Shown: positions 53,897 to 63,233, numbered from the stretch's first letter. The stretch: 64,000 nt of DNA from Paraburkholderia franconis (GCF_009362735.1 NZ_WHNP01000025.1:60099-124098); one strand, 5' to 3'. Translations and numbers: made by a program. Notes: generated by a model not told the origin, from the sequence alone.

Positions 53897-54546
53897 GGAC
53901 GGGCGAGGACATGACGATGCAGTCGCACATCCATTTTCCGGAGAACTTCCCGCTCCACGGTATTGAGCGCGACGCGTTCGAGACGAAGCTACGCAACGCT
54001 CTGTACGATCTGTTCGACGGCAACCGGGTGAGGCGGCTCGTCGACCAGGTCGATGCACGCCGGTCGTTCGACTCCGCCGGGGTGCTGCCGCTGTGCCGCA
54101 TCGGTGACGAGTACACATTCGCGCAATACATGGCGCTCGACCGTTGCACGTTCGGTGATATGTCGGCGGCGCTGCGCCGCTTCATCCTGCGCGCCGTCGG
54201 CGCGCGTCCGGGCTTCGATCTGATAAAGCCACACTTTGCAGCGGACCTGGTTAGCGAAGAGGGGGATGCAACTAACCGTCTGTCGCCATCGTCGCTCTCA
54301 AACAAGATCCAGCGTCCGCGGGCAGCCGAGCCAACAAAACCCGGTCTCGCAGTGATGCTCGCGGCAACGGCTGGCGGTGCTGCGGGATGGTGGGTTGCGC
54401 GACCCGTCGCGGCGCCGATGGTTGCGGTTTCCACGTCGCCCGCCCAGACCCTACGCAAACTCGCGGGCAGCGTGCCGCATGACCGGCGGGCGTATAGGAT
54501 ATCGGTGCAGGTCGAGCCACAGGCCACCGCACCTGTGCCGTACTGA
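53893..54546 (+). CDS. hypothetical protein between virB10 and virB11, 217 aa
   Basis: The ATG overlaps virB10 by four bases, so it is in the operon. The first ~120 residues are a compact helical domain (FPLHGIERDAFETKLRNALY, RIGDEYTFAQYMALDRCTFG); a Ser/Pro linker and a hydrophobic patch (GLAVMLAATAGGAAGWWVAR) follow, possibly a membrane helix. It is absent from the archetypal VirB set. It may be a plasmid-specific channel component or substrate factor. Confidence 0.6.
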   Translation: MRTGEDMTMQSHIHFPENFPLHGIERDAFETKLRNALYDLFDGNRVRRLVDQVDARRSFDSAGVLPLCRIGDEYTFAQYMALDRCTFGDMSAALRRFILRAVGARPGFDLIKPHFAADLVSEEGDATNRLSPSSLSNKIQRPRAAEPTKPGLAVMLAATAGGAAGWWVARPVAAPMVAVSTSPAQTLRKLAGSVPHDRRAYRISVQVEPQATAPVPY

Positions 54547-54602
54547 GCCAGCCACAGTGTCAATTGTTCCGGTCGGTATGGATCTATCAGAAAGGACTAC
54601 TG

Positions 54603-55655
54603 ATGAGTGCAGTTGTTATCGACGTTATCGAGAAGGGGACTGTCGCCCGCAATTTCCTGAAACAGATGGGCATTGCGAATTTCTTCGACGGCAGTCTCAC
54701 TGAGGTGGCCATCAACCGACCGGGCGAGATCTGGACGCAGGGTTCCAGCGGCTGGAATCGGCACGAGGCGCCCGCCTGCACGCTCGATGCGTGCTTCAAG
54801 CTGGCCAATGCGCTGACGGTCATGAAGGGTGGCAAGTTATCCACGAAGGAGCCGATCCACCCGGTGGTGTTGCCAGAAGGCCAGCGCGGACACGTGCTGA
54901 TGCAACCGGCGTGCGAGCGGGAAACGATCTCGATCACGATCCGCATTCCGTCGAACGTGCGGTTTTCCGTCCATGAGTATGAGCGCAACGGCTGGTTCGA
55001 CAGCTTCCGCGATGTGTCGCCCCGTCGCACCGTTCCGGACGGTGTGGACCTGCAGCCGTTCGAGGTCGAGATGATGGACGCGAAGTCGCGGCGCGATGTC
55101 GCCCGCATGCTTGAACTTGCGGTGGCCAACCGGCTGAACATCGTGCTGGCGGGCGGTACCGGCTCCGGCAAGACGACGCTGAACAAGGCCCTGTCCGATC
55201 TCGTGCCGTCCTGCGAGCGGATCGGCACGATCGAGGACACACCGGAGCTGTCACTGCCGAACCATCCGAACCGCGTCCACCTGTTCTTTAGCGATACGCT
55301 GCCCGCGAAGGACATCGTGCGCTCGACGCTGCGCATGAAGTTCGACCGCGTGTTGCTCGCCGAACTCCGGGGCGACGAGACGTGGGACTACATGACGCTG
55401 CTGAACACGGGCACGCCGGGTGGCATCACCACGATTCACTGCAACGATGCGCGCTCCGCGGCGTCGCGTGCCGCGACACTCATCAAGCAGAGTGCCGTCG
55501 GGCAGACACTCGAATGGAAGTTCATCCTGGACCAGGTCCGCATGACGATGGATCTCGTGCTCTTCATGCGCGAGAAGCGGCTCGCCGAGATCTGGTACGA
55601 CCCCGTCGGGAAATGGGAACTGCTGGGTGGGCAGTTGCACGGAGGTATTGCATGA
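54603..55655 (+). CDS. virB11: VirB11-type secretion ATPase
   Basis: 350 aa from ATG 54603. It has the N-terminal cap domain and the RecA-like C-terminal domain with Walker A LAGGTGSGKTTLNKAL near residue 182, the acidic RIGTIEDTPELSL, Walker B-type VLLAELRGDETWDYM and GTPGGITTIHCNDA. VirB11 hexamers power assembly and switching between pilus building and DNA transfer. It overlaps the next small gene by four bases. Confidence 0.92.
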   Translation: MSAVVIDVIEKGTVARNFLKQMGIANFFDGSLTEVAINRPGEIWTQGSSGWNRHEAPACTLDACFKLANALTVMKGGKLSTKEPIHPVVLPEGQRGHVLMQPACERETISITIRIPSNVRFSVHEYERNGWFDSFRDVSPRRTVPDGVDLQPFEVEMMDAKSRRDVARMLELAVANRLNIVLAGGTGSGKTTLNKALSDLVPSCERIGTIEDTPELSLPNHPNRVHLFFSDTLPAKDIVRSTLRMKFDRVLLAELRGDETWDYMTLLNTGTPGGITTIHCNDARSAASRAATLIKQSAVGQTLEWKFILDQVRMTMDLVLFMREKRLAEIWYDPVGKWELLGGQLHGGIA

Positions 55656-55915
55656 ACGCGGACCCAGACATGCAGGTTGTCGAGCAGGCCCTGATTGGCC
55701 TGTGTGGTGCGCTCGCCGTCTTCCTGTCGCAGGACAGCCGTCCGCGCCGGCGACGCTGGGCCTGCATCTTCGGGCTGGCCGCGCAGCCCTTCTGGTTCGA
55801 CATGGCGTGGCGCGCACATCAGTACGGTGTGCTGGCGCTGAGCGTTGTCTACGCCGCGTCATGGGCGCGTGGCCTCGCGGCGCACTGGCTCGTGCGCGGG
55901 GAGGGGCGGTCATGA
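55652..55915 (+). CDS. small membrane protein, 87 aa
   Basis: ATG 55652 overlaps the virB11 stop. Two hydrophobic segments (LIGLCGALAVFLSQ; GVLALSVVYAASWARGLAAH) separated by a basic, Trp-rich loop suggest an inner-membrane protein. It lies between virB11 and the DUF3717 gene and is probably co-transcribed. The family is not recognised. Confidence 0.65.
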   Translation: MNADPDMQVVEQALIGLCGALAVFLSQDSRPRRRRWACIFGLAAQPFWFDMAWRAHQYGVLALSVVYAASWARGLAAHWLVRGEGRS

Positions 55916-56148
55916 ACTACGCCATCAGCGACATCGAAGCCGCGATCGAGGGATGGCGCCGGCGTGCCGCGTCCGACGAAGCGTTCGCCGCGAGTGTCGA
56001 GGCCTGCGCGCTCGCACGCCTGTACGGTGCCGTGATCGTGTATGGCTGTGAGGCTCTCGCGGATGCCGAACTCGACGATGCGCAGCGCGACGCATTGCAG
56101 ATCCTGCCCACGCTGCCCGTCAAGAAATCGTCACCACCAACGCACTGA
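55912..56148 (+). CDS. DUF3717-family protein, 78 aa
   Basis: ATG 55912 overlaps the preceding stop by four bases. The sequence (MNYAISDIEAAIEGWRRRAA, CALARLYGAVIVYGCEALAD) matches the small DUF3717 helical family common in Burkholderiaceae. It is cytoplasmic and acidic in the second half. Its role in conjugation is not known; operon position suggests a link with the coupling protein next door. Confidence 0.75.
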   Translation: MNYAISDIEAAIEGWRRRAASDEAFAASVEACALARLYGAVIVYGCEALADAELDDAQRDALQILPTLPVKKSSPPTH

Positions 56149-56156
56149 GATCCGCC

Positions 56157-56510
56157 ATGCCGAAAACGCTCCGCATCCTGATCCCATGCCTCGTGGTGCT
56201 AGTTCTGGTCGCCGGGGCCACGACCCTCGGCCAGTATCTCGGGGGCCTGCTGTTCGCCCGCATGCAGAAGCTGCCGCAGGACGCCGTGGGTGTGTTCACG
56301 CTTTTCGACTACTGGCTGGCGTATGGCGATGTGCCGGCGGTGAAGCGGGCGCTCTCCGTTTGCACGCTGCTCTCGGCCGTCATTGGCGGGATGCCCGCCG
56401 TGGTGATCACGATGGCGTTGCTCAAAACACGCGGACGCATCGCGCAGTTTGGCAACGCGCGCTTCGCCACGCGCCGCGACATCGTGAAAGCCGGCCTGCT
56501 GGAGAAATGA
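56157..56510 (+). CDS. VirD4 N-terminal membrane domain (separate gene)
   Basis: 117 aa. Two membrane helices (ILIPCLVVLVLVAGATTLGQ; RALSVCTLLSAVIGGMPAVV) flank a periplasmic loop, and the end (GRIAQFGNARFATRRDIVKA) is the canonical start of the VirD4 cytosolic domain. The gene stops after GLLEK, where a normal VirD4 would continue. The rest follows at 56572 with its own ribosome site. The natural protein is therefore split here, so the two parts must assemble as separate chains. Confidence 0.8.
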   Translation: MPKTLRILIPCLVVLVLVAGATTLGQYLGGLLFARMQKLPQDAVGVFTLFDYWLAYGDVPAVKRALSVCTLLSAVIGGMPAVVITMALLKTRGRIAQFGNARFATRRDIVKAGLLEK

Positions 56511-56571
56511 CCGTGATGAACACCGCGGCCGTCAGTCCGGCCGACCTTCAGTTCGCACGTCGGGAGAACAC

Positions 56572-58338
56572 ATGTCGCACATGTATCCACCGTTCATCGT
56601 CGGCAAGTACAAGGGCGAGTACCTGAAGTACCGCGGCCAGGATTTTCTGATGCTTGCGGCCGGCACACGCTCGGGCAAGGGCGTCTCGATGGTCATCCCG
56701 AATCTTCTCACCTATCCCGATTCGGTCGTCGTCGAGGACATCAAGGAAGAGAACTATTTGTACACGTCCGGCTACCGACGCAAATGCGGCCAGGAAACGT
56801 ACCTCTGGTCGCCGTTCTCGGAAAATGGCCGCTCGCACGCCTACAATCCGCTCGAATTCATCCAGCGCAGATCGGCTTACACACGGGTCGGCGACGTGCT
56901 GACGGTGGGTGAGCACCTGTATCCGTCGAGCGTGGACGCAAGGCTGAAATACTGGAACGACAACGCGCGCAATCTCTTTACTGGCATTGTGCTGTACCTG
57001 CTCGAGACACCGTCCCTGCCGTGCACGTTCGGGGAGGTACTGCGCCAGGCGTCGGGCAAGGGGAGAGCCGTGCGCGAGCACATTTCTTCCATCGTCAGCA
57101 CGCGCTCGCATGCGACGGACATGCTGCCACCGCTGAGCTTCGAGTGCCTCGATGCCCTCAACCGCTTTCTGTCGCAGTCGAAGGAAGCCTTCGCCAATAT
57201 CGTGTCCACGATGACGGCGCCGCTGAATGTGTTCAGCAATCCGATCGTCGATGCGGCAACAAGCCGCTCGGACTTTGACCTGGGCGATGTGCGCAGGAAG
57301 CCCATGTCGATCTATGTGGGCATCAAGCCGGGCGACCTGAAAGCGGGCGCCTTGCTGATCAACCTCTTCTTCTCGCAACTGATCGACCTGAATACCCGCG
57401 AGCAGCCCGCAGAGAATCCGGACCTGAAATACCAGTGCGCGCTGATGATGGACGAGTTTGCGGCACCAGGCAAGATCGACATCATCGATACGGCCAACGC
57501 ATTCATTGCGGGCTTCAATCTCAGGTTGATGCTGATTTTTCACGGCATGTCTCAGCTTGAAGATCCGAAGCTGTATGGCAGGCACGGTGCGGAAACGCTC
57601 GCCATCAACTGCAGGATGCGCAGCCTCTTTGCGCCGCGCACGCTGAAGGACTCGGAAGAGTACTCGAAGCTGCTTGGCACCTTTACCCACCTGTCGCGCT
57701 CGCGCAGCCGAAGCCACGGCCGTAGTGCCTCAACCAGCACGAACGAGACCGAGCACAGCCGGGCGCTGATGCTGCCGCAGGAACTGCGGGCACTGTCGAG
57801 CCGCAAGCAGATCATCACGATGGACGGGTGCGAGCCGATTCTGTGCGAGAAGGCGTACTTCTACGAAGACCCGGAACTGGTCGACCGGCTGGTTCAGCAA
57901 AGCCCCTACCTGCAAGGCGTGATGGCGAAGCTCGAGAAGACCAATCGCCGACGCGCATGGTTCGGCTTCGGACCGAAGCTGCCCGACGAAGAACAGATGA
58001 AGCACGCCGCGTTCGTCGCACGCGAGTTGAGTGCGCCCGTGCCGCAGATCGATGTCGAGCACTGGTGGCAGGCACAGAATGCCGCCCGCCGCGCACAGGG
58101 TACGGCGGCGACCCCGGCTACTCCGGCGATGAACATCGTGCGCGACGTCCGTGAACACGAGATCGGCGTGCTCGGTGCCGCCCACTTCGCCAACCGGTCC
58201 AGCATACGCGCATCGCTCTTCCAGCTGATGCCCTATCTGCAGGAGATGCTATCCGAGGCATCGTCCCACACATCACCCGACTCATCAGGCGAGGGTAACA
58301 CTGCTTCTCCATCTATCCCTGAAGGAGCTGCATCATGA
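56572..58338 (+). CDS. virD4: VirD4/TraG coupling protein, cytosolic ATPase part
   Basis: 588 aa. GGGAG precedes ATG 56572. It begins with IVGKYKGEYLKYRGQDFLML and Walker A AAGTRSGKGVSMVIPN (near residue 30), continues with VVVEDIKEENYLYTSGYRR and the Walker B LMMDEFAAPGKIDI, all standard VirD4 features. Membrane helices are absent because they are encoded by the 56157 gene. It recognises the relaxosome and feeds DNA to the channel. It overlaps the LPD7 gene by four bases. Confidence 0.92.
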   Translation: MSHMYPPFIVGKYKGEYLKYRGQDFLMLAAGTRSGKGVSMVIPNLLTYPDSVVVEDIKEENYLYTSGYRRKCGQETYLWSPFSENGRSHAYNPLEFIQRRSAYTRVGDVLTVGEHLYPSSVDARLKYWNDNARNLFTGIVLYLLETPSLPCTFGEVLRQASGKGRAVREHISSIVSTRSHATDMLPPLSFECLDALNRFLSQSKEAFANIVSTMTAPLNVFSNPIVDAATSRSDFDLGDVRRKPMSIYVGIKPGDLKAGALLINLFFSQLIDLNTREQPAENPDLKYQCALMMDEFAAPGKIDIIDTANAFIAGFNLRLMLIFHGMSQLEDPKLYGRHGAETLAINCRMRSLFAPRTLKDSEEYSKLLGTFTHLSRSRSRSHGRSASTSTNETEHSRALMLPQELRALSSRKQIITMDGCEPILCEKAYFYEDPELVDRLVQQSPYLQGVMAKLEKTNRRRAWFGFGPKLPDEEQMKHAAFVARELSAPVPQIDVEHWWQAQNAARRAQGTAATPATPAMNIVRDVREHEIGVLGAAHFANRSSIRASLFQLMPYLQEMLSEASSHTSPDSSGEGNTASPSIPEGAAS

Positions 58339-60194
58339 ACGAGATTGAATTCACGAACGGTCTGCCCGATTACCGCGAGATCGAGGCCGCCAATGCCGAT
58401 GACGCCTCGTCGATCCGGGCCCGCGCGACACCGCCGGCGAACGAGGCGAGCGCGTCGAATGCGCGCGCGGTGCCGCGCAATCCGGAAACGGGCCTGGATG
58501 AAGCGACGCAGGCGAGGATGAAGAAGATCCGCGAAGCCAGCCGGAATAAGTACGAGGGTGGCCTCAGACCGGATACACCCGCTGACGACGGCGTCCAGCC
58601 GGCGGCCGGCCTCGGCGAGCCGATCGGCAGCACGGGCAACAGGAACAACAGGAGCATGAGCGGGAACGCGATCCGGCCGAAGCCGATCTTTGAGAAGATT
58701 GGCTACGAGATACCGAAGTCGGTCAGCGACAGGTATGTGGCGTTTGAAGGGAAATACCTCGATCGCAAAAGCGAGGCGGTGCATTTCGAGGACAGGGGGC
58801 GTTCGCTGGCCACGGCCAGTGAAGATCGCGACGTGATCGCGCACATGGTCGCGGTCGCACAAGCGAAGCACTGGGGCGAGTTGCAGCTGAAAGGGAGTGA
58901 GGAATTCCGCCGTCAGGCGTGGATCGCGGCCGAACTTGCGGACATGCCCACGCGCGGATTCAAACCCGATGCACAGGATCACGCGATGCTGCAGGCCGCG
59001 CGCGAGGCCATGCGAATTGCCGCAGGCGAGCGATCGGCGACTGCTGATCCCGCTCGCACGAACACCGTGGAAGCAACGCCTGTAACCGGGCCAAAACCGA
59101 ATCAGCCAGATCAGCCGGAACAGCCTGGTGATAGCCGCAAGGCGGCAACCGTTGAGGCACCGGGCGATAATACGTCAGGTCCCGGAGGGGCATCGCCAGG
59201 CGGGAGCAGGCGACGGAGAAATCCGCGCCCTTCGAAACCCGGGCCGGCAGCGACCCAGCCGTCCGCAACCTCTGAAGCGAAGCCTGCACCGGAAGATCTG
59301 AATCAGGCGCAGCTGCCTCTGGACGCCAATAGTGTGCCGTCGCAACAGACATCAACACGGACACCATCACGGACTGCATCAGGCGAACCGGGGCGCAAGA
59401 AAGCTGGCCCCGGCACGCAGAAGCCGCCTGCCGTTACCGCGGGCGTACTGGTGGAACACGGCGCGGCACGCTTTCATCACGATCCGAAGGAGAACGCGAG
59501 CTACTACGCGACCGTGCGCACGGAGTCGGGAGACCGCACGGTGTGGGGGCTCGACCTCGAGCGCGCGATTGGCGAGAGCGGCCTGCAGCCTGGCCAGCGC
59601 ATTGAGCTCGAACGGGGCGGCAGCAAGGTTGTGACGGTCACGCAGCGGCAGTTCGATGAAAGCGGCAAGGAACTGGCGCCCAAAGAGGTGGAAAGCCGTC
59701 GCAACGAATGGCTCATCTCGTCGCCCGATGTGCCGGGAATGCCGACCCGCGAGCAACGGGAGGAAATCGAAGCCATGCGTCGCGAGGTCGTTGAGCGCCG
59801 GCGTATTAACGAGGCGCGTGAGCGGTTCTTGAACGGCGAGTGGAAATACACAAAGGCGCAGCAGGCCACGCTTGATGCCGCGCGCGAGCGGATCAAGGAA
59901 CAGGCCGCGCGCGAGGTGCTGGAAGATGAAATCAGGGGGCTGCCCGACGAACAGCAGGAGCAGCTGCGGGGCGAGTTCGAAAGCGCCGTGGCCGAGGCGC
60001 GTGCGGATAACCGGCCACTCAATGTCCCGATGCCGCAGGTCAGCGAGGCGACGATCGAAGCCATGCGCGAACAGATCGTGCGGGAGCGAGCCGGTCAGAG
60101 TGTGCTGCAGCAACCGAACGACGCGGACCACGGACAGCAGCAACCCACGCACGAGGCAGGTCATGACGCGCCGACACTCGAAATCGATCCGTAA
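58335..60194 (+). CDS. LPD7-domain conjugative protein, 619 aa
   Basis: An LPD7 domain lies near residues 115-215 (YEIPKSVSDRYVAFEGKYLD, VAVAQAKHWGELQLKGSEEF). A Pro/Ser/Arg-rich linker follows, then a strand-rich domain (VLVEHGAARFHHDPKENASY, RTVWGLDLERAIGESGLQPG) usually seen at the C-terminus of large relaxase/helicase proteins. The last third is coiled-coil. It has no nuclease motif, so it may travel to the recipient with the DNA or act in the relaxosome. Coupled to virD4. Confidence 0.75.
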   Translation: MNEIEFTNGLPDYREIEAANADDASSIRARATPPANEASASNARAVPRNPETGLDEATQARMKKIREASRNKYEGGLRPDTPADDGVQPAAGLGEPIGSTGNRNNRSMSGNAIRPKPIFEKIGYEIPKSVSDRYVAFEGKYLDRKSEAVHFEDRGRSLATASEDRDVIAHMVAVAQAKHWGELQLKGSEEFRRQAWIAAELADMPTRGFKPDAQDHAMLQAAREAMRIAAGERSATADPARTNTVEATPVTGPKPNQPDQPEQPGDSRKAATVEAPGDNTSGPGGASPGGSRRRRNPRPSKPGPAATQPSATSEAKPAPEDLNQAQLPLDANSVPSQQTSTRTPSRTASGEPGRKKAGPGTQKPPAVTAGVLVEHGAARFHHDPKENASYYATVRTESGDRTVWGLDLERAIGESGLQPGQRIELERGGSKVVTVTQRQFDESGKELAPKEVESRRNEWLISSPDVPGMPTREQREEIEAMRREVVERRRINEARERFLNGEWKYTKAQQATLDAARERIKEQAAREVLEDEIRGLPDEQQEQLRGEFESAVAEARADNRPLNVPMPQVSEATIEAMREQIVRERAGQSVLQQPNDADHGQQQPTHEAGHDAPTLEIDP

Positions 60195-60270
60195 CCCGAC
60201 AACCGGACTGGCCCGCGGCCACGCGGATGCCGCAGCCGTCATCGCCAACCATTCACCGGAGGGACAAGCC

Positions 60271-60978
60271 ATGAAAATCGTCGTACTCAGCCACTCGGGC
60301 AATGTCGGCAAGACTACTGTCTCGGACCACCTGCTGGCACCACGCCTGGAAGGCGCCGAGGTCATTTCTGTCGAGTCGATCAACGCGGACGGCAAGGAAA
60401 CGGCCGCGCTACGCGGCAACCAGTTTGCCGAGTTACAGGACCGACTCATGACTATTGGCAACGCCGTCGTTGATGTCGGCGCGTCGAATGTTGAGGATTT
60501 CCTGATGCTGATGCAACGCTATGACGGCTCGCATCACGACTTCGACCGTTTCGTTGTGCCAACCGTCTATGGTTCAAAGCAACAGGTCGACACCATTTCG
60601 ACGCTCCAGTCGCTGCTGGCTATTGGTGTACCGTTCAGCAAGATCCGGGTAGTGTTTAACATGGTTGATCCGAAACAGGATCTCGTGCGTTCCTTTGCGA
60701 GGCTGTTTGACGCCGTCGGCCGTAACGGCTGGTTTGCTCTTGACGCCAGCGCGGTGATTCACGAGAACCCCATTTTCGAAAAGATCAAGGGCACAGGCAA
60801 GACGATCGCCGACATCTCGCTCGACCAGACGGACTACCTGGCCATGAATGCGGAGGCAATCGAGTCCGGCGCGCCCGAGGAGCAGCGCGCCCATATCCGG
60901 CAGATGGTTGCACTCAAACGGCTCGCGGGTCGGGTGACGTCGGAGCTCGACGCGGTTTTCAAGGCCGTGGTGCACTGA
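60271..60978 (+). CDS. stbB: StbB-like ParA-family ATPase
   Basis: GGAGG eight bases before ATG 60271. The 235-aa protein has the N-terminal deviant Walker A SGNVGKTTVSDHLL (residues 9-22) and the mid-region DRFVVPTVYGSKQQVDTIST. StbB proteins, from R388-type plasmids, act with StbA in plasmid positioning and conjugation. The next gene may correspond to stbC by position. No stbA homologue was recognised. Confidence 0.75.
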   Translation: MKIVVLSHSGNVGKTTVSDHLLAPRLEGAEVISVESINADGKETAALRGNQFAELQDRLMTIGNAVVDVGASNVEDFLMLMQRYDGSHHDFDRFVVPTVYGSKQQVDTISTLQSLLAIGVPFSKIRVVFNMVDPKQDLVRSFARLFDAVGRNGWFALDASAVIHENPIFEKIKGTGKTIADISLDQTDYLAMNAEAIESGAPEEQRAHIRQMVALKRLAGRVTSELDAVFKAVVH

Positions 60979-60979
60979 G

Positions 60980-61429
60980 ATGGGCGCCACGGACGACGCG
61001 ATCCGTGAGGAACTGATCGGCGCGGTGCTGGGCGAGCTGTCGCTCCTGCGCCGCGACGTGAAGCAACTGTCGCAACAGCTCGAGGCGAGCGGCAGGCAGT
61101 TCAGGGACGACGGCGAGCTGACGCTGCTGCGATTCGCCGCACGCTACGAGCAGTTTCTCGGGGAGTTTTCTGAATCAACGGCTGACGTGCTAGCCAAGGC
61201 AGCCAGTTTCGACGAGGCCCGCGACCAGCTGCTCGGCGAGATCTCGCTACGGCATTACGACGAAGCCAACGGCCGCAGCCGTGAGCTGCTTCGCGATGTG
61301 CTTCGTGAGGAGCGAGGGCGCGTGGGTGCCATCAGTCGCAGGGAGCTCGCCGTCTGGTCCGTGTGCACTTCGATCGGCGCGGCGCTGCTCTCTGGTGCGA
61401 TCGCGGCACTTCATCTCTTTGGCACATAG
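60980..61429 (+). CDS. membrane-anchored helical protein downstream of stbB, 149 aa
   Basis: ATG 60980 lies inside the stbB end. A helical cytoplasmic region (ELSLLRRDVKQLSQQLEASG, ARDQLLGEISLRHYDEANG) ends in one membrane helix (SVCTSIGAALLSGAIAALHL). Position matches stbC of R388-like operons, but no sequence motif proves it. Confidence 0.65.
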   Translation: MGATDDAIREELIGAVLGELSLLRRDVKQLSQQLEASGRQFRDDGELTLLRFAARYEQFLGEFSESTADVLAKAASFDEARDQLLGEISLRHYDEANGRSRELLRDVLREERGRVGAISRRELAVWSVCTSIGAALLSGAIAALHLFGT

Positions 61430-61440
61430 GGAGGAAGACA

Positions 61441-61772
61441 TGAAACGACAGGCGAGGGCATTCGTGCTGGCCTGCACGGCGATCATTCCAGGCATGGTGG
61501 CGACGTTACCTGCGCGCGCGGATGGCGACAACGAGAACGCGTGCGGCGCGGTGCTCTGCCTGGCCGGACTGATGCTGGGCGGCAATGGCGGACGTGAGTG
61601 CAGCCAGTATGAGGCGAAGTACTTTTCAATCGTGCGTTACCACCACGGCCACTTCGATCTGAGTGGCACGTCCAACGCACGGGGCGAATTCCTGAATCAG
61701 TGCCGCTCGGTCGACAGTGGTCAGAAAAGCGCAGTCAACTCGAAGTATGGCAGTGTCGAGAACGGGCCGTGA
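61441..61772 (+). CDS. TrbM/KikA-like periplasmic protein, 110 aa
   Basis: Start ATG 61441 follows AGGAAGACA. A signal peptide (AFVLACTAIIPGMVATLPAR, cleavage near ARA-DG) is followed by CGAVLCLAGLMLGGNGGREC and EAKYFSIVRYHHGHFDLSGT, the TrbM/KikA signature with paired cysteines. TrbM is a conjugation-associated periplasmic factor. It is the last recognisable conjugation gene in the cluster. Confidence 0.8.
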
Positions 61773-62081
61773 GACGATCCTGCTTTTCCGATGACCAGCG
61801 CGTTCGCACCAGCTGGATCGTTGATTTGGGACGTGCCGGCCGGTATCACGCACGTCACATTGATACAATGATGAGCCTGCGAATCCGGCGTCGGCCCGGT
61901 GCCGGCCGTCAAGGCCGAACAGCGGCGCGGCACGTTGCGGTTCATTGAGAAGCGTCGATGACCATTGAGAAGTTTCGGCAAGACGTAACCCCACAAGCTT
62001 GTGCTCGCGGTGAAATCGTCGCCCCTCGCTGGCGAAGGGCCGAAATAGACGTGCAGACGCGCAAGCAGCATAAGGGCAGGC
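61773..62081. other. gap; minus-strand frame of doubtful coding status
   Basis: The minus strand (61721-62119) is open for 132 residues (NRNVPRRCSALTAGTGPTPD and so on) but shows no ribosome site or domain, and it overlaps two genes. I do not call it. Nothing else is seen. Confidence 0.35.
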
Positions 62082-63233
62082 ATGACTGATCTCACATCCC
62101 ACAACCCCGAATATGGCACGTTTCATGGCGACATCGTCGCCCTGCTGGATGCCGCTCGCCGCGCAGCCGCACGCAGCGTCAACGCGCTGATAACGGGCAC
62201 CTACTGGGAAATTGGTCGACGCATCGTCGAGTTTGATCAAGGCGGTGCGGGACGGGCGGGCTATGGGCAAGCTCTGCTCAAACGCTTGTCGGCAGACCTG
62301 TCGGCACGATTCGGGCGAGGTTTTGGCACCGATAACCTGGAGCAGATGCGCCTGTTCTATCTGGCATACCCGCCCGACCGGATTTCCGAGACACTGTCTC
62401 GGAAATTGCCAGCGAAGCCCGTGTCTGAAAAATCCGAGACGCTGTCTCGGAAATTGAGCCTTGAGCAGCTGGCCTCGGTTTTCCCGCTCTCCTGGTCGCA
62501 CTACGTCCATCTGGTGCGCCGCATCCGTTCGGTGGAAGAGCGTGAATTCTACGAAGGCGAGGCTCTGCGGGGCGGCTGGAGTGTACGTCAGCTCGACCGC
62601 CAGATCGCCACGCAGTACTACACTCGTGCCCTGCTCTCGAAGAACAAGCGCGCGATGCTGGAAAAAGGAAGCCGGCCGCAAGCGAGCGATTCGGTCACCC
62701 CAGACGAGGCAATCAAGGATCCGTACGTTCTCGAATTCCTCGACCTCAAGGACGAATACTCGGAATCACAGCTCGAAGACGCGCTGATCCACCGGCTGGA
62801 AGATTTTCTGCTGGAGCTCGGTGGCGACTTCACTTTCGTTGGGCGCCAGCGTCGACTGCGCATCGGCGAAAGCTGGTTCCGCGTTGATTTACTGTTTTTC
62901 CACCGGCGTCTGCGCTGCCTGGTCATCATCGACCTCAAGCTTACCGAACTGAACCACGCCGATGTCGGACAAATGCACATGTATTGCAATTATGCCCGTG
63001 AGCACTGGATGCTGCCCGGTGAGAACCCACCCGTCGGCTTGATCCTGTGTGCCCGTACCAATGCGGCCGTGGCGCGTTACGCGTTGGAAGGATTGTCCAA
63101 CAAGGTACTGGCCGCCGAATACCAGACCGTCTTGCCCGATGAAAAATTGCTGGCCGACGAACTCGTCAAGACGCGGCGAGAGTTGGAGGCGCGAGGCCTC
63201 GCGCGGACGAGCGACCCTCAGAATCAAGAATAA
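62082..63233 (+). CDS. YhcG/DUF1016 PD-(D/E)XK nuclease
   Basis: 383 aa. The N-terminal DUF1016 helical domain (residues 1-175) contains GTYWEIGRRIVEFDQGG, and the C-terminal PD-(D/E)XK domain has a strand-turn DLLFFHRRLRCLVIIDLKL (Asp then Asp-Leu-Lys), the nuclease core. Such proteins occur on mobile elements; a defence role is sometimes proposed for the family. A linker carries two repeated segments SETLSRKL encoded by DNA palindromes at 62383 and 62433 (see finding). Confidence 0.85.
   Translation: MTDLTSHNPEYGTFHGDIVALLDAARRAAARSVNALITGTYWEIGRRIVEFDQGGAGRAGYGQALLKRLSADLSARFGRGFGTDNLEQMRLFYLAYPPDRISETLSRKLPAKPVSEKSETLSRKLSLEQLASVFPLSWSHYVHLVRRIRSVEEREFYEGEALRGGWSVRQLDRQIATQYYTRALLSKNKRAMLEKGSRPQASDSVTPDEAIKDPYVLEFLDLKDEYSESQLEDALIHRLEDFLLELGGDFTFVGRQRRLRIGESWFRVDLLFFHRRLRCLVIIDLKLTELNHADVGQMHMYCNYAREHWMLPGENPPVGLILCARTNAAVARYALEGLSNKVLAAEYQTVLPDEKLLADELVKTRRELEARGLARTSDPQNQE
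62383..62451 (+). repeat. two palindromes inside the YhcG gene
   Basis: TTTCCGAGACA/TGTCTCGGAAA around one base (62383-62405) is a near-perfect 23-bp palindrome, and a related TCCGAGAC/GTCTCGGA palindrome lies at 62433-62451. Each encodes SETLSRKL. Confidence 0.85.

Noticed and set aside
61721..62119. 132-codon minus-strand frame
   Set aside because: Overlaps TrbM-like and YhcG genes, no ribosome site and no recognised domain.
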